From a virus, in the IMG/VR virus record IMGVR_UViG_3300028895_000039, positions 1 to 24,484 of that record: a stretch of 24,484 nucleotides of DNA. The stretch is one strand, 5' to 3'. Both the position numbers and the translations under genes were made by a program. This document shows positions 12,823 to 21,285 of the stretch, one piece after another. The notes below the pieces were generated by a model, which had not been told where the DNA came from, ran no database searches, and worked only from the letters and a program-made list of their open reading frames with translations. The stretch's first letter is position 1, and each line of letters begins with the position of its first letter.

Positions 12823-15800
12823 TGGGATTCTTATCAGGCGTATGGAATTGGTTCACAGGTAACTCAGTTACCTCTCAGATTGCTAAAGTAGCAATGCTTG
12901 GGTATGCTTCGAGATTACTCAACGAAGAAACTAGTTCTGACAAAACAGACTTACCGGATGCAGTAGATCCAGGTGTTCGGTTACAACTTAACCCATCGAC
13001 AGAAACAAAGATACCTGTATTATACGGTGATGCTTTTTTTGGTGGTAACATTGTTGATGCTGCTATTAGTAGTGATAATAAAACAATGTGGTATGTTTTA
13101 GCACTTGCTGAAACAACTGGAACAAAATATAGTGATAGCAATGCAACATCTTATACATTTCACGATGTTTATCTTAATAACAATCGTGTTGTATTCAAAT
13201 CAGATGGTTATACAGTAGATTACACATTAGATCAATCATCTAATCAAGACATTAACATGAGAGACTTAGTTAAAGTCTACTTGTATGTTGATGGAGTACC
13301 AACACAACCAGATGGCGAAACTGGTACAACACCTGCAGCCCATACACTTATATCCCATTGGGATGCAATTAACTATGCAATGGATGGACTTATCTTTGCT
13401 ATTGTAGAAGTTAACTATAACCAAACAAAAGGCGTTAGTGGATTACCTCAATGTACCTTTAACATTGAAACAAACATGACTAAACCTGGTGATGTGTTGT
13501 ACGATTACATGACTAATAATAGATATGGTGCCAACATTGCAACTGCTGACATTGATACAACTTCAATAACTGCAATCAACACATACTCTGATACTGGCTT
13601 TAGCTACACAGACAAAAATGCTGTTGGGCAAACAGGTAATGTCACCATTAATGGTTTAGTAGATACTAAAACACAATGTTTACGAAACATGGAGGAAATG
13701 TGTGAGGCAGTTAACTCATGGCTTTCATACGATATACATGAAGGTAAGTGGAAAGTTATCATTAACGATACCACTGCTTCTAGCGCAACTATTACTGATA
13801 GCCATATTATTGGCGAGATTGGCATCACCGGTACATCTCTTACTCAGTTATACAATGCTGTTGATGTACAGTATCAGAACACAGATATTAAAGATAAAAC
13901 AGACTTTGTTAAAATTGAAATAGATGCACTTGACTTATTTGATAATGAGCCAAGAACCACACTACAGTTAAAAATGCCGTTTACTAATAAACAGGCTGTT
14001 GCTATGAAGGTGGGTTTAATTGCACTCAAACAAGCTCGTGCTGATAAGATTATTACATTTAGAACTGATTATAGTTTTATTAACTTAAAAGCAGGTGAAG
14101 TTGTTACTATTACATCAAGTTCCGCTTCATTAAATGCTGCACCATTCCGCATTATGAATGTTAAACAGGTTGAAGGGACTAACGGCGAAATACAATGTGA
14201 ATTTACAGCATTAGAATACTTAACCGCAGTATATGATTATGATATTACTGAGTTTAATGTAGAGACAGACAGTGGTATATTAGGCATTGGTACTATCGGT
14301 AAGCCAGATATACCTGTAACAACCAACAATAGTTCTGCTAACATGCCTCATGTATTAATTGAATCAGAAGTACCAAGTGGTATTGTTGATACTATGGAGT
14401 TTTGGTTAACTTACGATACAACAGAACCTAATGATGCACTTAGAAACTATGTACACATAGGATCGCAATCAAACACTGGTGGCGCATTATATTCAGAAAA
14501 CGATGATGTAGATTACAGATACAACTCTCTACAAACAGCTGACTTTTATGTTAAGGTGCGTGGTACTAACGCAATGGCTGTTGGTCCATTTAGTGATCCA
14601 AGCGGGTTAATTGAGTTTGTTCCAGAAGTAGTTGGTGATACATTAAGTGATGTACCTGTAGATTTTGGCGGCCAGTTAATGTCACTGGGTTTATTAACAT
14701 TGCTTAACCACTTAGATACATTAATGGATATCTTTACTGGTGATGTAGGTATCATGGAAGGGCTTGAACAAATATTCTTCCCTGGCTCAACAGAACCAAC
14801 ACAATCATCAGTAGCCGATCACTTATTAGCTGATCAAAACTTTATTGATAGTTTACCGATACCAGATGAACTTAACGATTTATCTGATGTTAGTGCCGCA
14901 GCTCCGACTGTAGATGACTTTCTTGTTTATGATGGTGCTAACTGGGTACCATCTGCTAACGCACCAAGTGGTGTTAATGCAATTGATGATTTAACAGATG
15001 TTGACACAAGTACAGTTACACCTAATGTTGATGATATATTAGTATGGGACGGCACTAACTGGGTACCACAACCTGGATGCTGTGATACAGACTTAGATGG
15101 TTGTGAGTTAACTATCGGTGGCATGTCCCCAGTTGATGATTATACTGCTTCGGCGTTAGATGATACAGTTAGCATTTGGTTCAATACAGATGATCCTTTG
15201 GATCCAAACGGTATTTTAGAGAACAGTGGTTCAGTATATCTTTATACATCTGATGGTACTTTAATAGAAACTAAAACAGCCGCACAGTGTACATTCGCAG
15301 GCTGGACTATTACTATACCATTTACAAACAGAGTCGCATGTACTGATTACTACATATTAATGGATCGTGGTGTAGGTAAAGACTGTAATGGTTGTTTAAC
15401 ACCTCGTATATGTTTACCAACTACATGGAACTTTACAACTACAACAGATGACTTACCAGTTGTGCCATCAGTACCTTACAATCCAACTTATGCTGTAGAT
15501 GATCCAGATGCACCTAGTGTTTGGACACCAACCCCTGCTATCAATCAAGTAGGCGAAAGCACAGACTGTCAAGCAACATTTACTGGTCGCAGTGGAGATG
15601 TTGAATTAACATTTAATCAAGAAGTTAAACCCGGGCTTGGGCAGTTACACATTAAAGACGGTGCTACTACTGTTCATAGTTTTGAGTCTTGTGAAATATT
15701 TGCAGATGGTAACATTGAATGGACAGAAGATGGTTACACAACAACAGGGGTTATACCTAGCTTCTTTACAAGTCCAGACAAGACATACAACATCACAATA

Positions 15801-16625
15801 GATGCTAATTTTGTTTCTGGCAGAATACCTGAATGTCCAAATAGTGCTACCGCAGTTGACTTTACACCAGACACAGTTGTTACTGAACCGTTACAAGGTC
15901 CATCAAACAACGAAACGACTGGTAGCTTTACAAGTAGTTCTGGTCACTATGAATTCGGAACACACGGTAACCCAGCAGTAGGTACCGGCAATGTATATCT
16001 TAAAGATAGAAACACTGGTGCAGTTATTGAAACTAAAACAGCCGCTGATGCTACATTAGATACTAGTGATGCCTTAGAGATTGTTACAGAAAAACGAGTT
16101 AACTGTTCACCAAACAACGGTGATACTGAAGTAAGTAGAAATACTAATATCACAATACAGTTTAATAAAACTATTATACCACAAACTGGTAACTTCTACT
16201 TGTACAAAGGTGCTACATTAGTGCAGACATTTGATATTACAACTAAGTTTACAGATGATATGACATCTGGTATTATTAGAGTAGGCACTGATACAGTTGT
16301 GTTAAACCCAACAGAGTGTTTAGAGGCTGAAACAGTGTATCATATCCGCTGGGACGCTAATGTTGTTAAAAGTATTTGTCAACTACCGCTTGCTGCTCAA
16401 ACAGATGATTCTGCGCTGAGCTTTACAACGATAAGTAAAGTAACACCAACAATGACATTCCCAACATTAGCACCAAATGCAAATCAGTCTATTAACGAGA
16501 CTGGTATAATAATTGATGCTCCTGGATCATTAGCACCAGGTAGTGGTAGTCTTTTCATATATGATGAAAATGACAATTTAATTGAAACAATCACTGCTGG
16601 TGATTCAAGAGTAAGTATTAACTAA
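12822..16625 (+). CDS. Tail hub / host-specificity protein (J-like) with Ig-like modules
   Basis: The protein has 1267 residues. Residues about 1-470 form the hub: VLYGDAFFGGNIVDAAISSD near the start and the late motif LKAGEVVTITSSSASLNAAP, then EFTALEYLTAVYDYD, as in J-type and similar hub proteins. Residues about 500-600 look like a fibronectin-type domain (FYVKVRGTNAMAVGPFSD). Two NWVP modules lie at about 685-750. The rest is Ig-like modules of the Big_5/SbsA kind (GSVYLYTSDGTLIET, ITIQFNKTIIPQTGNFYLY), unusually rich in cysteine. The protein ends at a TAA in the middle of such a module (DENDNLIETITAGDSRVSIN), and the same frame continues beyond. It overlaps the previous gene by one base. 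Confidence 0.88.
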   Translation: MGFLSGVWNWFTGNSVTSQIAKVAMLGYASRLLNEETSSDKTDLPDAVDPGVRLQLNPSTETKIPVLYGDAFFGGNIVDAAISSDNKTMWYVLALAETTGTKYSDSNATSYTFHDVYLNNNRVVFKSDGYTVDYTLDQSSNQDINMRDLVKVYLYVDGVPTQPDGETGTTPAAHTLISHWDAINYAMDGLIFAIVEVNYNQTKGVSGLPQCTFNIETNMTKPGDVLYDYMTNNRYGANIATADIDTTSITAINTYSDTGFSYTDKNAVGQTGNVTINGLVDTKTQCLRNMEEMCEAVNSWLSYDIHEGKWKVIINDTTASSATITDSHIIGEIGITGTSLTQLYNAVDVQYQNTDIKDKTDFVKIEIDALDLFDNEPRTTLQLKMPFTNKQAVAMKVGLIALKQARADKIITFRTDYSFINLKAGEVVTITSSSASLNAAPFRIMNVKQVEGTNGEIQCEFTALEYLTAVYDYDITEFNVETDSGILGIGTIGKPDIPVTTNNSSANMPHVLIESEVPSGIVDTMEFWLTYDTTEPNDALRNYVHIGSQSNTGGALYSENDDVDYRYNSLQTADFYVKVRGTNAMAVGPFSDPSGLIEFVPEVVGDTLSDVPVDFGGQLMSLGLLTLLNHLDTLMDIFTGDVGIMEGLEQIFFPGSTEPTQSSVADHLLADQNFIDSLPIPDELNDLSDVSAAAPTVDDFLVYDGANWVPSANAPSGVNAIDDLTDVDTSTVTPNVDDILVWDGTNWVPQPGCCDTDLDGCELTIGGMSPVDDYTASALDDTVSIWFNTDDPLDPNGILENSGSVYLYTSDGTLIETKTAAQCTFAGWTITIPFTNRVACTDYYILMDRGVGKDCNGCLTPRICLPTTWNFTTTTDDLPVVPSVPYNPTYAVDDPDAPSVWTPTPAINQVGESTDCQATFTGRSGDVELTFNQEVKPGLGQLHIKDGATTVHSFESCEIFADGNIEWTEDGYTTTGVIPSFFTSPDKTYNITIDANFVSGRIPECPNSATAVDFTPDTVVTEPLQGPSNNETTGSFTSSSGHYEFGTHGNPAVGTGNVYLKDRNTGAVIETKTAADATLDTSDALEIVTEKRVNCSPNNGDTEVSRNTNITIQFNKTIIPQTGNFYLYKGATLVQTFDITTKFTDDMTSGIIRVGTDTVVLNPTECLEAETVYHIRWDANVVKSICQLPLAAQTDDSALSFTTISKVTPTMTFPTLAPNANQSINETGIIIDAPGSLAPGSGSLFIYDENDNLIETITAGDSRVSIN
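14867..15072 (+). repeat. Two tandem LSDV/NWVP fibre modules
   Basis: Two neighbouring modules code for LNDLSDVSAAAPTVDDFLVY then DGANWVPS, and for IDDLTDVDTSTVTPNVDDIL then WDGTNWVPQ, spaced by about 115-120 bases. This motif (L-D-(L/V)-S-D-V, then D-W-G-NWVP) is a common spacer in phage tail fibres and marks the move from the hub to the receptor-binding part. Confidence 0.75.
16623..16625 (+). other. In-frame TAA that splits an Ig-like module
   Basis: The frames 12822-16625 and 16638-20717 are in the same phase, separated only by this TAA and four sense codons. Sequence before and after aligns to a single Ig-like unit when compared with the copy near 17260-17460. AAGGA overlaps the stop (16624-16628), nine bases before ATG 16638, so re-initiation is possible. 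Confidence 0.85.
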
Positions 16626-16637
16626 GGAAATAGATTA

Positions 16638-19600
16638 ATGGGTAAAATAAGAATAGATTTAGATGGCAGCTTTACAGAAAACAAGGCGTACTATGTTGTA
16701 GCCGATGAAGGTTTTACTGTAGATGCTAACACAGGTGAACCATCTCCAGCAATTACAGATACTAATGCTGTTACATTTACAGCGTTACCTGGATACACAG
16801 ACATCGAGACGGTTCCGGCAGATGATGCTGTTTCAGCAGATGACTTTCAGTTTGATGTAATTTCAAAAAGTAAAAGAATAGACATTACATTCGAACAAGA
16901 TGTATTTGTTGGTACTGGTGATATTAGATTATACAATAGTTCAGATGCTGTTATTCAAACATTTGATGTAACCACAGATGTTTACTTTAGATATTCGCCA
17001 CCAGACGCACCTAACACAACTGGTAAAAAGGTAACTATCTTTGCTAACTACATCACTAACTGGTTAGACGACACCAGCCCGAGTTACATACAAATTGATG
17101 ATGGTGCTTTTCTTGATGCTAACTGTATGACTAACAGAGCTATTGATACTCGCACAAGTTCTGATGTTACTGTTGATTTTAATTTTCAAACACTACCTAC
17201 AAGACAATCTGTATCTGAAAGTTACATTGATATTCAATACTGCGAAGGTGGTTTGGTTAAAGGGTCAGGTAATGTTTACCTTTATGACAGCACAGACACA
17301 TTAATCGAAACTATAGATGTTGATACAAGCGGATCTATTGTTACTATTACAAACGATGATGATCTTACAAATAACGGTTTACGCATTGTACCGAAGTACG
17401 AGTTACAAGAAGAAACAGATTACTATGTAACTTCTGATCGTGGTGTTATTGGCGATACACATGGTTTTAGTTATGGACCTATAGTAAAAAATGACACTGG
17501 TGTTGAAACTACATTTTATAAGCCTTATGTATTAGGTGACTTCATTATACAATTTAATCGTGATGTACGCAGAGGCGAAGGTAAAGTATATCTTAAAAAA
17601 CAAAGCGATGACTCTACAGTTAAGTGGTGGGATATACAATGGGACGACGAATGGATTGGAACAAATGATTTAACTGCTGATGATTTAATTACATTAACAG
17701 ATAACAGAGCATTTTTTAAAGCAGAAGTAGCACAAGGTATTGGATACTATATCTTAATTGATGATGGTGCATTTGTTGATTTAGATCAAATTCCTTTTAC
17801 TGGTTATTCGTTAGCAAGTGATTGGGACTTTGTTATATATGATGGTCCTGCAGTACAATCAGCATCATATGCATCCGGTGGTGATGTTACACTTGCATTC
17901 AATGAAGATATTAACCACGAAGTTACTGGTAACTTATATCTTCATTTAGATATTGATGATAGTTTAGTTAATACAGTTTCAACTAGCGGAGCAACAATCT
18001 TAAACGAAGACTTAACATTTGCGTCGGGTATTTTCGGGTTAGGCGGCGACGATTATTATGTGTTAACTGATAAGGAAATTGTCGCTAATGATTATAATTT
18101 CCAGCATAGAGCAGAAACTGACAAAACAATTGCTACATTTACTTCAACAACATCGATTCTTGCGTTAACACCAAACGATGATAGTTCGGATGTTACTGAT
18201 TTAGCAACTACTGGGTTTAGTATTCAATTTGATAGGAATATTACTGCTGGTGCTGGTAATATTACTCTAAAGAAAACAAGTGATGATAGTACAGTAGAAA
18301 CATTTGATTCCAATGATTTTAATATAGTAGATGACACAGTCACTTGTATTGTTACTGTAGAACTTGAAGATTTAACTGGTTATTATGTCACTGTTGACAA
18401 TAATGCTATTAACAGTACAGGCGGTTATTTTGATGGTATTACTGATAAGACATATTTTAACTTTACAATTAACGGTCTAAACATTGCTTCAAGTACACCG
18501 TCAGATAACGAAACTGGAGTTGATTACTTTGCTACAACTGGTATTACTATTGTGTTTGATGATGACATTACAGTTAACACAGGTAACATATATCTTAAGA
18601 AAACATCTAATGATAGCATTATAGAAACATTTGATGTTACAACTGATATCACAACACCAACATCAAGTAGTATTAATTTTATTGTAACACAAACTTTGCT
18701 AGGTACAACAGATTATTATATTACTATTGATGCCGGGACATTTACTGATACTAACAACAATGATTATAATGGGTTAACTGATAAAACAGTATTAAATTTT
18801 GAAACTTCAGGAATGGACATTTCGACTTCATCTCCATTAGATAACGAAACCGGTGTAGATTATTTTGCTACAACTGGTATCGACATTACTTTTGATACTG
18901 GGTTTACTATTAATACAGGTAACATATATTTAAAAGATTCATCTGATGATAGCACAATAGAAACATTTGATGTAACAACTGATATTACAAAAGTAGATGA
19001 AACTATTTCATTTACATCAACTGTTAATTTAGAACCATTGACTGGATGTTATATTACAATTGATAGTGGTGCATTTACTGATGACAATTCTATTGTTTAC
19101 GGAGGAATAAGTGATAAAACTAAATTAAACTTTACAATTGATGTTGAACCAGCAATTTCGTCAAGTAATCCACCAGATGATGGTGATATGGGCAGTAAAC
19201 AAGTAAGTGTTACTTTTGATGTTAACATGAAAGTCGGTACAGGTAATATTACAATGAAGAAAACATCTGATGATAGTACAATAGAAACATTTGATGTAAC
19301 AACTGATGTTAATATTACTAATAATGTTGTATCATTTACTGTTACTGCTGAGTTAGACCCATACACTGGTTATTATTTCTTAATTGATGATGGGGCATTA
19401 ATTTCAACAGAAAATATTATATATAATGGCATTAGTTCTAAGACTGGATGGAATGCTACTTCAACATACGATATTAATACTGTAACACGCATATTAGAGT
19501 TTACTACAACAGACACTTTAGGTTCTTGTAATTGTGGTGTTACTGTGTTAGATGTAGTTGCTGATTCGAGTAATAATAGATATGTTACAGGTTATATCGA

Positions 19601-20717
19601 ACATCCCACCGATGGAAGAAGTTTTGTTGCTAAATTAGATAGAGATGGAGTTGTTCAATGGTCTAGGGACTTAGAAAATCAATTAGGAGTATATCCTAAA
19701 ATGGTTTCTATTGATATTGATAGTTCTGGTAATGTATATGTTGCGGGTCGTGACGCAAGCGAATCACAGGCTATTATGGGCAAGTATAACAATTCAGGAA
19801 CTATACAATGGCAAAAAGAGTTTGTTGATACCAACCATTTCTATTCAATTACAGATATTAAAGTGTTGTCCGATGACACATTTATTGTGCTCGGTGCCAC
19901 TAGTACATCTGATTCTGTTGGTATTGCAAAATATAATGGTAGCGCATCATTACAATGGATGAAAGAAATTGCATTAACATCATTATCGTATGATACTGAT
20001 CCTCAATATAACAATTTATATATTGATTCAAGTGATAATATCTATTTTGGTATTAGAGAATCTGCAAACGGCGACACACATTTTGTTAAGATGTTGTCAA
20101 CTGGTGTAATTGACTGGCAAAAATCATTTGATTTTAGTAGTGGAACTTCATATTATAGAGGTTGTGTTGTAGATAGTTCAAATAATGTATATGTTGGTGT
20201 ACACCCTAATAAAATTATTAAATTTAATAGTGCTGGTGTTTTCCAAAGTAAGCATAATGTATCCAGTGCAGGACAAATAACATCGATGTACATTGATGAC
20301 GATGATTCAATCTATATTGGTTTTTCAGGTGGTTATGTAGGAAAATTAAATTCTTCATTAGTAGGACAATGGGGCAACCAAATTAGAGTAGGACAACCAG
20401 GAATACTTACTACATCAGAATATATTACAAGAACTTATGTTGATAACTTTAATCTTATAATGGCTGGCTGGGCTTCTGAAATTTCACCAGATCCTAACGA
20501 AAAATATGGCCAGATTTATGAATTTAAACCTAGCGGTGGTGGTTTAGGAACATATGATTATATTTCTTATGAATTAGGCACAACACCAGAAGTTACAACA
20601 GATACAGAAATTACAGTTAATACAAGTTCGTTATCTACTTCGTCGGCAACTCATGCCCATAGTGCAAGTTCATTTAATGATGCTACTGGTACTGTTATTG
20701 TGGTCGATCTTAAATAA
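16638..20717 (+). CDS. Ig-repeat adhesin / tail fibre protein with C-terminal beta-propeller
   Basis: The protein has 1359 residues. The first 50 or so complete the Ig-like module cut by the stop at 16623. About eight more modules follow, each with a GTGNIYLKKTSDDSTIETFD strand pair, a DYYITID strand and a closing LNF strand (Big_5/SbsA-like). The four between residues about 500 and 940 are closest to each other. From about 947 to 1320 the fold changes to seven repeats of the type IDSSGNVYVAG, then KYNNSGTIQWQKEF, which fit a seven-bladed beta-propeller. The end is Ser/Thr-rich. The likely role is a long stalk with a terminal receptor- or glycan-binding head. The start is supported by AAGGA nine bases upstream, but the gene may originally have been one with the gene before it. 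Confidence 0.88.
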   Translation: MGKIRIDLDGSFTENKAYYVVADEGFTVDANTGEPSPAITDTNAVTFTALPGYTDIETVPADDAVSADDFQFDVISKSKRIDITFEQDVFVGTGDIRLYNSSDAVIQTFDVTTDVYFRYSPPDAPNTTGKKVTIFANYITNWLDDTSPSYIQIDDGAFLDANCMTNRAIDTRTSSDVTVDFNFQTLPTRQSVSESYIDIQYCEGGLVKGSGNVYLYDSTDTLIETIDVDTSGSIVTITNDDDLTNNGLRIVPKYELQEETDYYVTSDRGVIGDTHGFSYGPIVKNDTGVETTFYKPYVLGDFIIQFNRDVRRGEGKVYLKKQSDDSTVKWWDIQWDDEWIGTNDLTADDLITLTDNRAFFKAEVAQGIGYYILIDDGAFVDLDQIPFTGYSLASDWDFVIYDGPAVQSASYASGGDVTLAFNEDINHEVTGNLYLHLDIDDSLVNTVSTSGATILNEDLTFASGIFGLGGDDYYVLTDKEIVANDYNFQHRAETDKTIATFTSTTSILALTPNDDSSDVTDLATTGFSIQFDRNITAGAGNITLKKTSDDSTVETFDSNDFNIVDDTVTCIVTVELEDLTGYYVTVDNNAINSTGGYFDGITDKTYFNFTINGLNIASSTPSDNETGVDYFATTGITIVFDDDITVNTGNIYLKKTSNDSIIETFDVTTDITTPTSSSINFIVTQTLLGTTDYYITIDAGTFTDTNNNDYNGLTDKTVLNFETSGMDISTSSPLDNETGVDYFATTGIDITFDTGFTINTGNIYLKDSSDDSTIETFDVTTDITKVDETISFTSTVNLEPLTGCYITIDSGAFTDDNSIVYGGISDKTKLNFTIDVEPAISSSNPPDDGDMGSKQVSVTFDVNMKVGTGNITMKKTSDDSTIETFDVTTDVNITNNVVSFTVTAELDPYTGYYFLIDDGALISTENIIYNGISSKTGWNATSTYDINTVTRILEFTTTDTLGSCNCGVTVLDVVADSSNNRYVTGYIEHPTDGRSFVAKLDRDGVVQWSRDLENQLGVYPKMVSIDIDSSGNVYVAGRDASESQAIMGKYNNSGTIQWQKEFVDTNHFYSITDIKVLSDDTFIVLGATSTSDSVGIAKYNGSASLQWMKEIALTSLSYDTDPQYNNLYIDSSDNIYFGIRESANGDTHFVKMLSTGVIDWQKSFDFSSGTSYYRGCVVDSSNNVYVGVHPNKIIKFNSAGVFQSKHNVSSAGQITSMYIDDDDSIYIGFSGGYVGKLNSSLVGQWGNQIRVGQPGILTTSEYITRTYVDNFNLIMAGWASEISPDPNEKYGQIYEFKPSGGGLGTYDYISYELGTTPEVTTDTEITVNTSSLSTSSATHAHSASSFNDATGTVIVVDLK
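18145..19460 (+). repeat. Four tandem Ig-like coding units, period 324-336 bases
   Basis: A shared GAAACATTTGAT anchor appears at 18297, 18624, 18960 and 19284, spaced 327, 336 and 324 bases apart, all multiples of three. A longer match, GATAACGAAAC then ATTACTTTGCTACAACTGG or close to it, begins at 18504 and 18840 (336 apart). Similarity at the DNA level suggests recent duplication and possible repeat-number change. Confidence 0.8.
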
Positions 20718-20727
20718 CAGTTTTAAG

Positions 20728-20738
20728 CTAAATACTTA
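20728..20738 (+). promoter_or_regulatory. T4-like late promoter candidate for the terminal fibre genes
   Basis: CTAAATACTTA lies ten bases after the adhesin stop, in the 71-base gap before ATG 20789. It shares the TAAATAC core with the boxes at 1707 and 5388. Transcription would begin near 20741, at the base of the hairpin at 20742-20763. Confidence 0.6.
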
Positions 20739-20741
20739 CAG

Positions 20742-20763
20742 CCTAGCAGCCTTAGTTGCTAGG
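20742..20763 (+). other. Stem-loop at the predicted 5' end of the fibre transcript
   Basis: A perfect 7-bp stem CCTAGCA / TGCTAGG encloses an eight-base loop (GCCTTAGT). There is no T run after it, so it is not a normal terminator. It lies just downstream of the late promoter box and 15 bases upstream of the CTTAGGAGAG ribosome binding region, where a 5' stem-loop could protect the messenger. Confidence 0.6.
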
Positions 20764-20788
20764 TTATCGCCCTTAGGAGAGAACACAC

Positions 20789-21271
20789 ATGGCAACCCTT
20801 ACTTTTAACGACTACATTAGCGGATCTAATGTATCTTCAATTAAAAAACAATATCCATCTTCACAATTCATAGTCAACTACGATGCTGGCGAAGATGTTA
20901 CAGACTGGACTTTTTCAGCTGATTATCAAACTATAGTAGTAGACAACATTGCATTTGATCGTGCAGGCGAACCTAACTTTACTTCAGCACAAGTATTAGG
21001 TTATTTTCCAGCAGTTACAATGACAGGCGGTGATGCTCCTGTAGTTACTGATGCTGCAAACGGCCTTGTAAAGTTTACTATACCAGGTGATATGTATGAC
21101 GGCCCAATTAACCCGAATATTCGAAATATTGGTGTAGTTACAGTAGTTGGCTTTACAGTCGAAACAGATGATGGAACAAAAGATACAACAAGATATGCTC
21201 GCTTACAGTGTTGGGAGTCAGGTGTAGATCTCGGTGACCCTGCAACACATACCGGCTATGTAGCCTTATAA
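20789..21271 (+). CDS. Putative virion structural protein near the fibre genes
   Basis: This 160-residue, beta-rich protein has TTAGGAGAG at 20773-20781 as ribosome binding site. It begins MATLTFNDYISGSNVSSIKK, continues with FIVNYDAGEDVTDWTFSADY, and ends in a strand-rich part with TRYARLQCWESGVDL. The N-terminal two-strand pattern (VTDWTFSADYQTI) resembles small baseplate or fibre-attachment proteins, but I do not recognise a family. It is the first gene after the late promoter at 20728, and the following fibre gene starts 14 bases after its stop. A structural or fibre-attachment role is inferred from position. Confidence 0.75.
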   Translation: MATLTFNDYISGSNVSSIKKQYPSSQFIVNYDAGEDVTDWTFSADYQTIVVDNIAFDRAGEPNFTSAQVLGYFPAVTMTGGDAPVVTDAANGLVKFTIPGDMYDGPINPNIRNIGVVTVVGFTVETDDGTKDTTRYARLQCWESGVDLGDPATHTGYVAL

Positions 21272-21285
21272 GGAGGGCATAGACA

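Noticed and set aside
16623-16640. Stop-codon recoding (TAA read as an amino acid throughout the genome)
   Set aside because: TAA is the normal stop of most genes here, with tight downstream starts, so general reassignment is excluded. Only local readthrough, mutation or re-initiation remain.
18145-19460. CRISPR array or non-coding satellite repeat
   Set aside because: The repeats are over 300 bases, in frame, and encode Ig-like domains. There are no short direct repeats with unique spacers.
20742-20763. The CCTAGCA / TGCTAGG hairpin as a rho-independent terminator
   Set aside because: No T run follows the stem (GTTATCGCC follows), and it lies downstream of a promoter-like box. It is listed as a stem-loop instead.
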